A DNA stretch of 64,000 bases from Pseudomonas sp. IB20 (GCF_009707325.1 NZ_CP046103.1:1475810-1539809); one strand, 5' to 3'; counted from the stretch's first letter, positions 7,494-16,900 are shown. The notes: generated by a model from the letters alone, not told the origin. A program made the numbers and translations.

Positions 7494-8186
7494 ATGACCG
7501 AAGGCGACCGTATCAAACTCGAACCCAGCTGGAAACACGCTCTGCAGGATGAGTTCGAACAGCCCTACATGGCTCAACTGCGCGAGTTCCTGCGCCAGGA
7601 ACACGCCGCCGGCAAAGAAATTTACCCACCGGGCCCGCTGATTTTCAATGCACTCAACTCAACGCCGCTGGACAAGGTCAAGGTGGTGATCCTCGGCCAG
7701 GACCCGTACCACGGCCCAGGCCAGGCCCACGGCTTGTGCTTCTCGGTGCAACCGGGCGTGCCGACGCCGCCCTCCTTGGTAAATATCTACAAAGAGCTCA
7801 AGCGCGACCTGAACATCGACATCCCCAACCACGGTTGCCTGCAAAGCTGGGCCGACCAGGGCGTGCTGATGCTCAACACCACCATGACCGTGGAACGCGC
7901 GAATGCCAACGCCCATGCGGGCAAGGGCTGGCAGTTCTTTACCGACCGGATTATCGAAGTGGTCAGCGCGCATCAACCGCACTTGGTCTTCCTGTTGTGG
8001 GGCGCCCATGCGCAAAGCAAGCAAAAACTGGTGGATGCGACCAAGCACCTGGTGCTGACGTCGGTGCATCCGTCGCCGCTGTCGGCGTATCGCGGGTTTT
8101 TGGGCTGCGGGCATTTCAGCCGCACCAACAAGTTTCTTGAGCAGAATGGCGAGACGCCGATTGAGTGGCGGTTGCCGCCACTCTAA
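7494..8186 (+). CDS. ung: Uracil-DNA glycosylase
   Basis: A 230-residue family 1 UDG that removes uracil from DNA, beginning base excision repair. The water-activating loop [18 protein letters not shown] is near residues 67-84, with the catalytic Asp and His, and the leucine-loop motif [11 protein letters not shown] is near residues 187-197. Length matches the family. The 3' end of the gene forms a strong hairpin, AGTGGCGG-TT-GCCGCCACT (about 8164-8182), and is followed by a REP pair, so transcription likely ends there. It is divergently arranged from the hydrolase gene. Confidence 0.97.
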   Translation: MTEGDRIKLEPSWKHALQDEFEQPYMAQLREFLRQEHAAGKEIYPPGPLIFNALNSTPLDKVKVVILGQDPYHGPGQAHGLCFSVQPGVPTPPSLVNIYKELKRDLNIDIPNHGCLQSWADQGVLMLNTTMTVERANANAHAGKGWQFFTDRIIEVVSAHQPHLVFLLWGAHAQSKQKLVDATKHLVLTSVHPSPLSAYRGFLGCGHFSRTNKFLEQNGETPIEWRLPPL

Positions 8187-8199
8187 AGCTCAGTACAGT

Positions 8200-8294
8200 C
8201 CAATGTGGGAGCTGGCTTGCCTGCGATAGAATCACCTCGGTCTGGCTGAAACACCGAGGTGCCTGGATCGCAGGCAAGCCAGCTCCCACATTGG
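8200..8294. repeat. REP pair with perfect 28-bp inverted arms
   Basis: Arms 8200-8227 and 8267-8294 are exact inverse complements (CCAATGTGGGAGCTGGCTTG... and its inverse). Between them is a second inverted repeat, CACCTCGGT/ACCGAGGTG. This is a classic Pseudomonas REP doublet between the convergent ung and AbrB-family genes, and probably also works as a transcription barrier. Confidence 0.88.
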
Positions 8295-8309
8295 AATTTG
8301 GTGGAGGGT

Positions 8310-9347
8310 TTAGACGTTGTCTGGCTGGCGGTTCCAATGCCTGAACAACGGCTCTGCCAGAAACAGCACAAACAACAAGCGCATCACCTGCATCGCCGTC
8401 ACCAACGGCACCGACAGTTGCAAGGTCTCGGCGGTGAGGCTCATTTCGGCAATGCCGCCGGGCATCATGCCCAAGGTCAGTGAGCGCAAGTCCAGCTGCG
8501 TCATGGCGCTCAAGCCCACCGCCGCTAACGTTGCCAGCGCCATGGTCAACGCCGTACCGATCAGCGTACGCGCCATAAACGACGGGGCCCGGCGAAAGAA
8601 CTGACGGTTGAAGTGGCAGCCCAAGCCGCTGCCGATCAGCCATTGGCCGATCTGGCTGCCGCCATCGGGCAGGCCGATATGCAAGTCCCACACTACACTG
8701 GCGGTGGCGCTGACCAACAGCGGCCCGAACAGCCACGGGTTCGGTTGGCGCAAACGCTGCCATCCCCAGGCTACCAGCGCGCCAATCGGAAATAGCACCG
8801 CCAGCCAGGCCCAGCTCACCGGCGCGGGATGAAACTGCGGCGCGCCGCCTTCGAGCAAATACTTGAAGATCGCCGGCACACACAGCACCACCACCAGCAC
8901 GCGCAAACTCTGCCCCGCCGCAACACGGCTGAGCACCGCGCCATTACGCGCGCCGAGGTTGACCATCTCACCGGAACCGCCCGGCATGCTCGAGAAAAAC
9001 GCGGTGGCGCGGTCTTCGCCACTGCGGCGCATCAACCACACACCGACAATGCTCGACAGGCTGGTGATCAGCGCACCGAAGAAGATCAGGCCGAAGTGGC
9101 TCATCACCTGCTCGATCACCATCGGCGTAAAGTGCAGCCCGATGCCGACGCCCACTACCCATTGGCCGCATTTGCGTCCGCCGGGAATCTCGGCCAATTG
9201 CCACGGCGTCAGGCAGCGCACCAGGATGATCGCCAGCAACGAGCCGACCATATACGGCAAAGGCCAGCCGACGAGGCTGGCCAGGTAACCGCCGGCCAGG
9301 CCGACCAGCGGTGTTGCCCACCATTGTTTAAAGGTGACCTCAGACAT
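8310..9347 (-). CDS. AbrB-family (PF05145) membrane protein, probable transporter
   Basis: A 345-residue integral membrane protein with roughly ten hydrophobic segments arranged as two similar halves. Each half has a GG-rich signature (GIGLHFTPMVIEQV; GSGLGCHFNRQFFRRA) and a PGGxxEM motif (MPGGSGEMVNLGARNG; MPGGIAEMSLTAETLQ). That duplicated pattern is diagnostic of the AbrB/ammonia-monooxygenase-regulator-like membrane family; the name reflects annotation history, not DNA binding. The start at 9347 overlaps the tctA stop by 8 bp, so it is coupled to the tripartite tricarboxylate transporter. Its substrate and role are unknown. Confidence 0.8.
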   Translation of the reverse strand: MSEVTFKQWWATPLVGLAGGYLASLVGWPLPYMVGSLLAIILVRCLTPWQLAEIPGGRKCGQWVVGVGIGLHFTPMVIEQVMSHFGLIFFGALITSLSSIVGVWLMRRSGEDRATAFFSSMPGGSGEMVNLGARNGAVLSRVAAGQSLRVLVVVLCVPAIFKYLLEGGAPQFHPAPVSWAWLAVLFPIGALVAWGWQRLRQPNPWLFGPLLVSATASVVWDLHIGLPDGGSQIGQWLIGSGLGCHFNRQFFRRAPSFMARTLIGTALTMALATLAAVGLSAMTQLDLRSLTLGMMPGGIAEMSLTAETLQLSVPLVTAMQVMRLLFVLFLAEPLFRHWNRQPDNV

Positions 9348-10854
9348 CGGCCACGGCGCGACGCTGCAGGGCACGTTTGCGGTAGATGCGCAGCAGCGGC
9401 ACAAGCAACATGATTGCGGTCAGTACCCACACACCAAAGGTGATTGGGCTGGACCACAGGATTTCCAGCGCGCCGTTGGAAATCGACAGCGCGCGGCGCA
9501 GGTTCTGCTCCATCAGGCCGCCGAGGATAAAGCCCAGCAGCACCGGCGACAGCGGGAAGTCCAGCTTGCGCAGGATGTAACCGAAGATGCCGATACCAAT
9601 CATCAGGAACAGGTCGAAGGTGGTGGCGTGAACCGCGTACACCCCAATCGCGGTGATGATGGCGATTACCGGCACCAGCGCCCAGTTTGGCACGGCAAGG
9701 ATGCGCGTGAAGATGCGGATCATCGGGATGTTGAGGATCACCAGCATGATGTTGGCGATAAACAACGAAGCGATCAGGCCCCAGACGATGTCCGGCTGTT
9801 GTTGGAACAGCAGTGGGCCGGGGGTAATGTTGTACAGCGACAGCGCGCCGATCATCACCGCGGTAGTGCCTGAGCCGGGTACGCCGAGGGTCAGCATGGG
9901 GACGAGGGCGCCGCAGGCGGCAGCACCGATGGCGGTTTCCGGCGCGGCCAGGCCACGTTTGTCACCTTCGCCGAAGGTGCCGCTGGCACCGGCGATACGT
10001 TTCTCGGTCATGTAGGCCACGGCGCTGGCCAGGGTGGCGCCGGCGCCCGGTAGCACACCCATGATGAAGCCCAGGACGCCGCAGCGAATATTGACTACGA
10101 ATACCGACGCTGCTTCCTTGAAGTTGAACATCATGCGCCCGCTGGCCTTGACGGCTTCCTGGCCATGGTGGGTTTTTTCCAGCAGCAACAGGATCTCGCT
10201 GATGGAAAACAGGCCCAGGACCAGCACCACAAATTGGATGCCGTCGGTCAGGTGGATATTGTCACCGGTAAAGCGGTACACACCGCTGTTGGCGTCGATA
10301 CCCACCGCCGACAGGAAAAGGCCGATCAAGGCGGCGACAAAGGTTTTCAGCGGTTTCTCACCGGCCATACCGCCCAGGCAGACAATCGCGAACACCATCA
10401 ATACGAAATATTCCGCAGGCCCAAAGGCAATCGCCCATTTAGCCAGCAGGGGAGCAAACATCACCATGCCGCAAGTGGCGATGAGTGCACCGATGAACGA
10501 ACTCCATGCTGACAACGACAGTGCCACGCCCGCCAGGCCTTTACGCGCCATCGGGTAGCCGTCGAGGGTGGTCATTACTGTCGAGGCTTCGCCCGGGATG
10601 TTCAGCAGAATCGAACTGATACGGCCGCCGTATTCACAGCCCAGGTACACGGCCGCCAGCAATATCAGTGCTGACTCAGGCGGCAGCCCAAGCGCGAAGG
10701 CGATGGGGATCAACAGCGCGACGCCATTGATCGGCCCCAGGCCCGGTAACAGGCCGACCACGGTACCGATCAGGGTGCCGCACAATGCGGTCACCAGGTT
10801 GTAGGGGGTCAGCGCAACGCCGAAACCCTGGCCCAAATAGCCAAGCGTATCCAT
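9340..10854 (-). CDS. tctA: Tripartite tricarboxylate transporter, large membrane subunit TctA
   Basis: A 504-residue subunit with about twelve hydrophobic segments. It carries the TctA signature GLLPGLGPINGVALLIP near the N-terminus and the duplicated GVLPGAGATLASAVAYMTEKR in the second half. It is the translocation channel that takes up citrate-like substrates delivered by periplasmic TctC, driven by an ion gradient. The start ATG at 10854 follows CTGGAG and lies 1 bp after the tctB stop. An in-frame extension to 10914 was rejected because it overlaps tctB and lacks a ribosome site. Confidence 0.93.
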   Translation of the reverse strand: MDTLGYLGQGFGVALTPYNLVTALCGTLIGTVVGLLPGLGPINGVALLIPIAFALGLPPESALILLAAVYLGCEYGGRISSILLNIPGEASTVMTTLDGYPMARKGLAGVALSLSAWSSFIGALIATCGMVMFAPLLAKWAIAFGPAEYFVLMVFAIVCLGGMAGEKPLKTFVAALIGLFLSAVGIDANSGVYRFTGDNIHLTDGIQFVVLVLGLFSISEILLLLEKTHHGQEAVKASGRMMFNFKEAASVFVVNIRCGVLGFIMGVLPGAGATLASAVAYMTEKRIAGASGTFGEGDKRGLAAPETAIGAAACGALVPMLTLGVPGSGTTAVMIGALSLYNITPGPLLFQQQPDIVWGLIASLFIANIMLVILNIPMIRIFTRILAVPNWALVPVIAIITAIGVYAVHATTFDLFLMIGIGIFGYILRKLDFPLSPVLLGFILGGLMEQNLRRALSISNGALEILWSSPITFGVWVLTAIMLLVPLLRIYRKRALQRRAVADV

Positions 10855-10855
10855 A

Positions 10856-11314
10856 TCAGTTCTCCAGAACGTCGAGCAGGCCGAGGGGCAGAGGTACGTC
10901 CATGGCTTTATCAAACAGCAGATAAAGACCGACGCTCATCAACGTGATAATCACCACACTGGGCAACCAGCGACCGCCATATAGCCGAGCCATTGGTATA
11001 CCGATCAGCATGCTGCTGAGAATGAAACCCAGCGGCTCGAAGGTGCCGGCAAATATCAGTAGCAGTGCCACGCATAGGCCGATTTTGATCAGGGTCGCTC
11101 GGTCCAGCGGTGGTTCGTCGTCCTTGTATTGGGTGGGCTGAGGGCGAAACAACATATAGATCAGTGCCAGGCTCATCAGGCCGAGCATCAACAGCGGGTA
11201 GGCACGGGGTCCGACCGGCTCGTAGGAAAATGCCGCCTGATACGGCCAGGCCATCAAGGCCAGGCCGGCGCAGGCAAGCAGCAGCGTGGCTGCAAAAATG
11301 CGTTGTAAGAGCAT
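10856..11314 (-). CDS. tctB: Tripartite tricarboxylate transporter, small membrane subunit TctB
   Basis: A 152-residue protein with four hydrophobic helices (starting MLLQRIFAATLLLACAGLAL) and the low sequence conservation usual for TctB. Its position between tctC and tctA gives the identification. The region before its start holds a 57-bp direct repeat, so the ribosome-binding sequence (CCCAGGAGTTTCCC) has an extra upstream near-copy (CCCAGGATTCCC) without a start codon. Confidence 0.88.
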   Translation of the reverse strand: MLLQRIFAATLLLACAGLALMAWPYQAAFSYEPVGPRAYPLLMLGLMSLALIYMLFRPQPTQYKDDEPPLDRATLIKIGLCVALLLIFAGTFEPLGFILSSMLIGIPMARLYGGRWLPSVVIITLMSVGLYLLFDKAMDVPLPLGLLDVLEN

Positions 11315-11321
11315 GGGAAAC

Positions 11322-11440
11322 TCCTGGGCCCCACCCCTGATGCACAGAGGCGTGGCCGCGCGAACAAGGGGCGATTACGGGAATCCTGGGCCCCACCCCT
11401 GATGCACAGAGGCGTGGCCGCGCGAACAAGGGGCGATTAC
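11322..11440. repeat. 57-bp direct repeat between tctC and tctB
   Basis: Positions 11322-11378 and 11384-11440 are identical over 57 bp with a 5-nt spacer (period 62). The unit is the whole former tctC-tctB intergenic sequence, including the last bases of the tctC stop and the tctB ribosome site. The duplication lengthens the gap between the two genes without touching coding sequence. Confidence 0.92.
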
Positions 11441-12420
11441 TGGATCAGGCCGAATTCTTTGGCCAGCACTTTGTAGTCAGCCACCTGTTTCTTCACGTAG
11501 GTGTCCAGCGCAGGTCCGGTCATGGCGAACGGGAACAGCTCGCGCTGGTTGCGCAGCTTGGCGAAGTCTTCGGAAGCCAGCAGCTTGTCAAAGGCGGCTT
11601 TCCACCAGGCGTAGTCTTCATCGCTGACTTTTGGCCCGAGGTAGAAGCCTCGTACCACTGGCCAGACGATGTTGTAGCCTTGCTCCTTCGCCGTCGGAAT
11701 ATCCTTCATTTCCGGCTCGTCCAGGCGCTCCTCGGAGAACACCGCGAGTAAGCGCATGTCGCCGCTCTGGATATGGGGCATGGAGTCGGAGATGTCGGTA
11801 CTGCCCACTTGGATATGGTTGCCCATCAATGCGGTGACAATTTCACCACCGCCTTCCAGTGCCACATAGCGCAGGTCGCGCGGATTGATGCCGGCAGCCT
11901 TGGCGACCAGAGCGGTTTGCATCCAGTCCTGGCTGCCCACGGTGCCGCCGGAGCCGATGACCACTTTGCTCGGATCTTTCTTCAGCGCCTGTACTAGGTC
12001 GTCGAGGTTTTTGTAAGGCGAATCGCTTTTTACGGCGATGGCACCGTAGCTGGTGCCCACGGCTGCCAACCAACGCACGGCACTTTCATCGAAGCGCCCG
12101 AACTTGCCTTGGGCCAGGTTCAACAGCGAACCACTGGACCACGCCACCAAGGTGCCGGCGTCTGCCGGGCGCTGCGCCACCACTGCGTTATAGGCCACCG
12201 CACCCACGCCGCCAGGCATGTAGGTCACGCGCATCGGTTTGCTCAGCAACTTTTCGTTGACCAGCGCGCTTTGCGCCAGTTTGCAGGTCAGGTCAAAACC
12301 ACCGCCGGGCGAGGCCGGGGCGATGCATTCCGGGCGCTTGGGTTCGTCGGCGGCCAGCAGTTGGCCAGCGAACAGCATGCAGCCGGCGGCGAGGGCCAAT
12401 TTACGCAGTGAATAGGTCAT
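11437..12420 (-). CDS. tctC: Tripartite tricarboxylate transporter, periplasmic binding protein TctC
   Basis: A 327-residue secreted protein with signal peptide MTYSLRKLALAAGCMLFAGQ (cleavage near LLAADEP). The Bug-family binding motif ECIAPASPGGGFDLTCKLAQ follows directly, and VVIGSGGTVGSQDWMQTAL occurs mid-protein. It captures tricarboxylates in the periplasm for TctAB. It lies 47 bp downstream of the porin gene with a good ribosome site (GGAGATAAAA), so it is co-transcribed with opdH. The end of the gene overlaps the second copy of a 57-bp repeat. Confidence 0.93.
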   Translation of the reverse strand: MTYSLRKLALAAGCMLFAGQLLAADEPKRPECIAPASPGGGFDLTCKLAQSALVNEKLLSKPMRVTYMPGGVGAVAYNAVVAQRPADAGTLVAWSSGSLLNLAQGKFGRFDESAVRWLAAVGTSYGAIAVKSDSPYKNLDDLVQALKKDPSKVVIGSGGTVGSQDWMQTALVAKAAGINPRDLRYVALEGGGEIVTALMGNHIQVGSTDISDSMPHIQSGDMRLLAVFSEERLDEPEMKDIPTAKEQGYNIVWPVVRGFYLGPKVSDEDYAWWKAAFDKLLASEDFAKLRNQRELFPFAMTGPALDTYVKKQVADYKVLAKEFGLIQ

Positions 12421-12467
12421 TTTTATCTCCGTCTTTGTTGTTATTAGGTGTGACTGCCCGGCACTTA

Positions 12468-13757
12468 TTACCAGAGCGCGAGGCTGTAACTGACCAGCAC
12501 ACGCACTTCATCCGCGTTACGTGCCGAATAGTTGGAGCGGTACGTGGCATTACGCAGGCGCAGGGCTACGTCTTTGAACGTGCCACTTTGCACGACGTAG
12601 CGGATCTCGCTGTTGCGTTCCCACTCCTTGCCGGTCTCGCCGTTCCTGAGCTTGATGTTGTCACCCGACAGGTAACGGCTCATGAAACTCAGGCCGGGAA
12701 TCCCCAGTTTGGCGAAGTCGTAGTCGTAGCGTGCCTGCCAGGAGCGTTCTTCGGCGCCGGCGAAGTCGTTGATCTGTACGAAGTTGACCAGGTACGGGTC
12801 AGCGCCATCCACATAGGGAAAGGCGCTGTCGCCGGACATGTGCTGGTAGCCGGCGCTGAGCTTATGGCCATTGAGGGCATAGCTGAACAGGCCGTTGAGG
12901 GATTTGTTGTCGATAGGGCCGCCGTGGGCTGCACCGGTGTCATCACTGATGGCCAGGCGCAGGTCGGCGCCGAAGGTGCCGGGGCCCATTGGGCGCGAGG
13001 CCACCAGGCCCAGGAAGTGCTGGCGGTAGACATCGTCGAGCTGGGCGAAGTGGTAGCTGCCGGTGATCTTGTCGGCGAACTTGTAGTCCACGCCACCGAA
13101 GTTGAAGTGCTTGCCGGTAGCGCCGCTGACGAAACGGCTGTTCTTGTTGTTGAGGGCGATGTCTTCGTAGTCGGTAGAGTCGCGGTCCTTGGCTTTATCC
13201 AGGCGGCCACCGGTGAACACGAGGTTCTTGAATTCTTTGGACGTCAGCAGCCCGCCGTTGAAGGTTTGCGGCAGGATGCGGCCGTCGTTGGGCTTGAGGA
13301 TCGGCAATTCGGGGATCAGCGCACCGATCTTTAGCTCGGTGGCGGAGATTTTCACTTTGCCGGTCAGGCCGAGTTTGGAGTATTCATCCACGGCCCGACC
13401 GTTGTCGGTGGGCAACAGGCCGCTGCCGGTGCGGTCGGGGCTGGAGTCGAGCTTGACCCCGAGCATGCCCAATGCATCCACGCCAAAGCCGACGGTGCCG
13501 TCGGTGTAGCCCGATTGCAGGTTGAGCATAAAGCCCTGGGCCCATTCGTCGCGCTTGGACTGCTGCGCGCTGGTGCCGTCGCGAAAGTCGCGGTTGAAGT
13601 ACATGTTGCGGGTTTCCAGGGTCGCGCTACTGTCTTCGAAGAAGGCAGCCTGGCTCAGCGGCGAAAAGCCGGCAAGGGCAGTGGCACTGGCAAGGGCGGT
13701 CTGGGTAAGGCGAGAAAAACGAACAGGCGGGCAAGCCTGGGGCTGTGTCGACAGCAT
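12468..13757 (-). CDS. opdH: OprD-family outer-membrane porin, tricarboxylate-specific (OpdH)
   Basis: A 429-residue OprD-type porin: an N-terminal signal segment, then AAFFEDSSATLETRNMYFNR, which opens the mature barrel, and a C-terminal strand ending in an aromatic residue (VRVLVSYSLALW), the usual BAM recognition signal. OprD barrels are substrate-selective. The member encoded with tctCBA and opposite tctDE corresponds to OpdH, the cis-aconitate/citrate porin. It is first in the operon and its promoter lies in the 235-bp divergent region before tctD. Confidence 0.88.
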   Translation of the reverse strand: MLSTQPQACPPVRFSRLTQTALASATALAGFSPLSQAAFFEDSSATLETRNMYFNRDFRDGTSAQQSKRDEWAQGFMLNLQSGYTDGTVGFGVDALGMLGVKLDSSPDRTGSGLLPTDNGRAVDEYSKLGLTGKVKISATELKIGALIPELPILKPNDGRILPQTFNGGLLTSKEFKNLVFTGGRLDKAKDRDSTDYEDIALNNKNSRFVSGATGKHFNFGGVDYKFADKITGSYHFAQLDDVYRQHFLGLVASRPMGPGTFGADLRLAISDDTGAAHGGPIDNKSLNGLFSYALNGHKLSAGYQHMSGDSAFPYVDGADPYLVNFVQINDFAGAEERSWQARYDYDFAKLGIPGLSFMSRYLSGDNIKLRNGETGKEWERNSEIRYVVQSGTFKDVALRLRNATYRSNYSARNADEVRVLVSYSLALW

Positions 13758-13992
13758 CGTTGTGTACTCCGTTATTGTTCTTATTTTGGCGAAAACGCGT
13801 CTAGGCGTTTTTCTGGCGCTACGGATCAGGTAGCTCGGCGGGAATTACCCACCGTATCTGGATGCTAAAGGGCGAACCTTTCACTAACCTTTCAGTTGCA
13901 TTTCAGTGTTTTCGGGCTTCACAGGGCAGGTGGCGCCTGTAAACTGCCCGCCAAAGCGTGGCGTCGACCATGCCCGAATGAGGTGAAAATCC
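13758..13992. promoter_or_regulatory. Divergent control region between opdH and tctD
   Basis: The 235 bp separate the outward-facing transport operon and its regulator genes, so both promoters and the TctD binding sites should lie here. A short direct repeat, ACCTTTCACTAACCTTTCAG, at about 13876-13895 (two CTTTCA units, about 11 bp apart) is the kind of half-site spacing used by OmpR-class regulators. No strong sigma-70 match was convincing. Confidence 0.45.
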
Positions 13993-14664
13993 ATGCGTGT
14001 TCTCCTGGTTGAAGACCATTTGCAACTCGCCGAAAGTGTTGCCCAGGCGCTCAAGAGCACGGGTTTGACCGTCGACGTGCTGCACGATGGGGTGGCCGCG
14101 GACCTGGCCTTGAACAGTGAGGAATACGCGGTGGTCATCCTCGATGTGGGGCTGCCGCGCATGGACGGTTTCGAGGTATTGGCGCGTCTGCGGGCGCGTG
14201 GGAAAAATCTGCCTGTGTTAATGCTGACGGCGCGCAGTGATGTGAAGGACCGCGTGCATGGCCTGAACCTGGGCGCCGATGACTACCTGGCCAAGCCGTT
14301 TGAACTGACCGAGTTGGAGGCGCGGGTCAAGGCGCTGTTGCGCCGCAGTGTATTGGGTGGTGAGCGCCAGCAGGCGTGCGGCGTGCTGGTGTATGACTTG
14401 GATACCCGGCGTTTCACGGTGGGCGGCGAACTGTTGACCTTGACCTCCCGCGAGCAAGCGGTGCTTGAAGCGCTGATTGCCCGTCCAGGCCGCGTGATGA
14501 GCAAGGAGCAATTGGCCTCCCAGGTATTTGGCCTGGATGAAGAGGCCAGCCCCGACGCCATCGAAATCTATGTGCACCGTTTACGCAAGAAACTCGACGG
14601 CCAGCCCATCGCTATCGTGACCTTCCGCGGCCTCGGTTACCTGCTGGAAGCCCGCGATGCATAA
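13993..14664 (+). CDS. tctD: Response regulator TctD
   Basis: A 223-residue OmpR-class regulator. The receiver domain (residues 1-115) has the acidic pair in LVEDHLQLAE, phosphoacceptor Asp51 in VVILDVGLPRMDGFEVL, and Lys in YLAKPFELTELEARV. The C-terminal winged helix has LTSREQAVLEALI and EIYVHRLRKKLDG. Phosphorylated by TctE, it should activate the divergent opdH-tctCBA operon when tricarboxylates are present. A ribosome site GAGGTG precedes the ATG. The stop overlaps tctE by 8 bp. Confidence 0.94.
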   Translation: MRVLLVEDHLQLAESVAQALKSTGLTVDVLHDGVAADLALNSEEYAVVILDVGLPRMDGFEVLARLRARGKNLPVLMLTARSDVKDRVHGLNLGADDYLAKPFELTELEARVKALLRRSVLGGERQQACGVLVYDLDTRRFTVGGELLTLTSREQAVLEALIARPGRVMSKEQLASQVFGLDEEASPDAIEIYVHRLRKKLDGQPIAIVTFRGLGYLLEARDA

Positions 14665-16042
14665 GCCCAGCAGCTTGCGCTGGCGCCTGCTGTGGAACCT
14701 GGCACTGTTGCTGGTGGTGTTGATGCTTGCCAGCGGCATGAGTGCTTACTGGAATGGTCGCGAAGCCGCCGACACTGCCTATGACCGCACCTTACTGGCC
14801 TCGGCGCGCACTATCGCTGCCGGGTTGACCCAAGTGGATGGCACCCTGAGTGCGAATGTGCCGTATGTGGCACTGGACACTTTTGCCTACGACAGCGCAG
14901 GCCGTATCTATTATCAGGTCAACGATATTGATCAGAAGCTGATCTCCGGCTACGAAAACTTACCCGGTCCGCCTCCCGGCACGCCGCGTACTGACGATTA
15001 CCCCGCGTTGGCGCGGTTTTATAACGCCACGTTTCAAGGCCAGCCTGTCCGTGTGGTCAGCCTGCTCAAGGCTGTCTCCGAACCGAACATGAATGGCATG
15101 GCAGAGATTCGCGTCGCGGAAACCGATGAAGCGCGCGAGAGCATGGCCCGCAGCCTGATGGCCGACACCTTGCTGCGCCTTGGGATGTTGGCGGTCGGCG
15201 CGTTGATGCTGGTGTGGTTTGCCGTGAGCGCGGCGTTGCGCCCGCTCGAGCGCCTGCGCACGGCGGTGGAAGAGCGCCAGCCCGACGACTTGCGGCCGTT
15301 GCCGCTGGTGGAAGTGCAGGATGAGTTCGGCCCGCTGGTGCGCTCCCTCAATCACTTCACCGAGCGCCTGCGCGGCCAGTTCGAACGTCAGGCGCAGTTT
15401 ATCGCCGACGCCGCCCACGAACTGCGCACCCCGCTGGCCGCGCTCAAGGCTCGCTTGGAGCTGGGCCTGCGCAGCGACGCCCCGCAGACGTGGCGCAGCA
15501 CCCTGGAAACCGCCGCCCAAGGCACCGACCGCCTGACCCACCTGGCCAACCAATTACTGTCGTTGGCGCGCATTGAAAACGGCGCGCGGGCGATTGCCGA
15601 AGGCGGTGCGCAATTGCTCGACCTCAGCCAGTTGGCGCGCGAGTTGGGCATGGCCATGGCGCCGCTGGCCCACGCTCGCGGTGTCGCCCTGGCGTTGGAG
15701 GCAGACGAGCCGGTGTGGCTGCGCGGCGAGCCGACTTTATTGAATGAGTTGTTGAGTAACTTGGTCGATAACGCGCTGGCCCACACGCCACCGGGCGGCA
15801 ATGTGATCCTGCGGGTTACGGCGCCCGCGATCCTGGAAGTGGAAGATGATGGCCCGGGCATCCCGCTGGATGAGCGGGACCGGGTATTTGAGCGTTTCTA
15901 TCGCCGCAGCCAGCAGGGCATGGGCTCGGGGTTGGGGTTGGCGATTGTCGGTGAGATCTGCCGCGCGCACTTGGCGCAGATCAGTCTGCATGATGGTGAG
16001 TCGGCGGGGCTGAAGGTGCGCGTGAGTTTTATCGCGGGTTGA
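14657..16042 (+). CDS. tctE: Sensor histidine kinase TctE
   Basis: A 461-residue membrane kinase. The first transmembrane helix is near residues 12-30 (LLWNLALLLVVLMLASGMSA), followed by a periplasmic sensor domain of about 130 residues, a second helix near 172-190, then HAMP, the H-box AAHELRTPLAALKARLEL and the ATPase motifs NLVDNALAHTPPGGNV, VEDDGPGIP and GSGLGLAIV. It senses tricarboxylates and phosphorylates TctD. Its stop directly abuts the stop of the convergent HDOD gene. Confidence 0.94.
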   Translation: MHKPSSLRWRLLWNLALLLVVLMLASGMSAYWNGREAADTAYDRTLLASARTIAAGLTQVDGTLSANVPYVALDTFAYDSAGRIYYQVNDIDQKLISGYENLPGPPPGTPRTDDYPALARFYNATFQGQPVRVVSLLKAVSEPNMNGMAEIRVAETDEARESMARSLMADTLLRLGMLAVGALMLVWFAVSAALRPLERLRTAVEERQPDDLRPLPLVEVQDEFGPLVRSLNHFTERLRGQFERQAQFIADAAHELRTPLAALKARLELGLRSDAPQTWRSTLETAAQGTDRLTHLANQLLSLARIENGARAIAEGGAQLLDLSQLARELGMAMAPLAHARGVALALEADEPVWLRGEPTLLNELLSNLVDNALAHTPPGGNVILRVTAPAILEVEDDGPGIPLDERDRVFERFYRRSQQGMGSGLGLAIVGEICRAHLAQISLHDGESAGLKVRVSFIAG

Positions 16043-16864
16043 TCAGTAGAACATCGAGCGCGCTTCATCCAACTCGGCGCGCAGGGCATCGCTGTAAGGG
16101 TCGATACGCAGTTTCTTGATTGCCGGCAGGTCTGAAACCGCCACGTTCGCCAGCGGATGATCGGTGTCTCGGTGGCAGTACAGCACGGCAACTTGCACCA
16201 GGTCGATGTAGTCCAGGCTCGCGGAGTCCCGCTCCAGGTCCAGGTATTGCCCCGGCAGCTTCGCCAGCATCTCCGGGAAATCCCAGCCACCCAGCAGCTT
16301 GTCGCCCAGCAATGGATGAATGCTCTCGATCACATGGTTGAGGCTGACCGGGTCGGAGAGCAGTTCGTAATGGTCTTCGGCATAAGTGAGGATCGGTAGC
16401 ACGCCTATCTGATGCACCAACCCGCCGAGGGCCGCTTGGTCCGGCTTGAGATGGCTGTGGCTGCGGCACAAGGCATAACTCACGCCCGCCACTTCCAGGC
16501 TGCGGCGCCACACTTCGCGCATTTTCAGTTCGACGACTTCGGAGCGCGCGTGGAAGATTTGTTCCATCACCAGCCCGATGGCCAAGTTACTACTGTAATT
16601 GGTGCCCAGCCGGGTGATGGCGGTGTGCAGGTCGGTGACTTCCTGGGTCGCGCGCAGCAGCGGGCTGTTGACCACTTTGATCAGGCGCGCCGACAGGGCG
16701 GTATCGCGACTGATCACTTTACTCAGGTGGCCGATGCTGATCTCCGGGTCTTCGGCGGCCTGACGTATCTTCAGGGCCACTTCCGGTAATGTCGGCAGAA
16801 CCAGGTCATCGTTGTCGATGGCCGTCACTAAAGCCTGTTGGACTTTTTCCGCCAGCTTGTTCAT
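16043..16864 (-). CDS. HDOD domain signalling protein
   Basis: A 273-residue single-domain HDOD protein. The family core is LVLPTLPEVALKIRQAAEDP, ISIGHLSKVISRDTALSARLIKVVNSPLLR and AITRLGTNYSSNLAIGLVMEQ. It lacks the metal-binding residues of true HD phosphohydrolases, as HDOD proteins do, so it is probably a protein-interaction module in signalling. No GGDEF, EAL or receiver domain is attached. It is monocistronic, between tctE (convergent) and ygfZ. Confidence 0.85.
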   Translation of the reverse strand: MNKLAEKVQQALVTAIDNDDLVLPTLPEVALKIRQAAEDPEISIGHLSKVISRDTALSARLIKVVNSPLLRATQEVTDLHTAITRLGTNYSSNLAIGLVMEQIFHARSEVVELKMREVWRRSLEVAGVSYALCRSHSHLKPDQAALGGLVHQIGVLPILTYAEDHYELLSDPVSLNHVIESIHPLLGDKLLGGWDFPEMLAKLPGQYLDLERDSASLDYIDLVQVAVLYCHRDTDHPLANVAVSDLPAIKKLRIDPYSDALRAELDEARSMFY

Positions 16865-16900
16865 TCATGCTCTCTAGGGTGTTGCAAAAAGGTATGGCGA

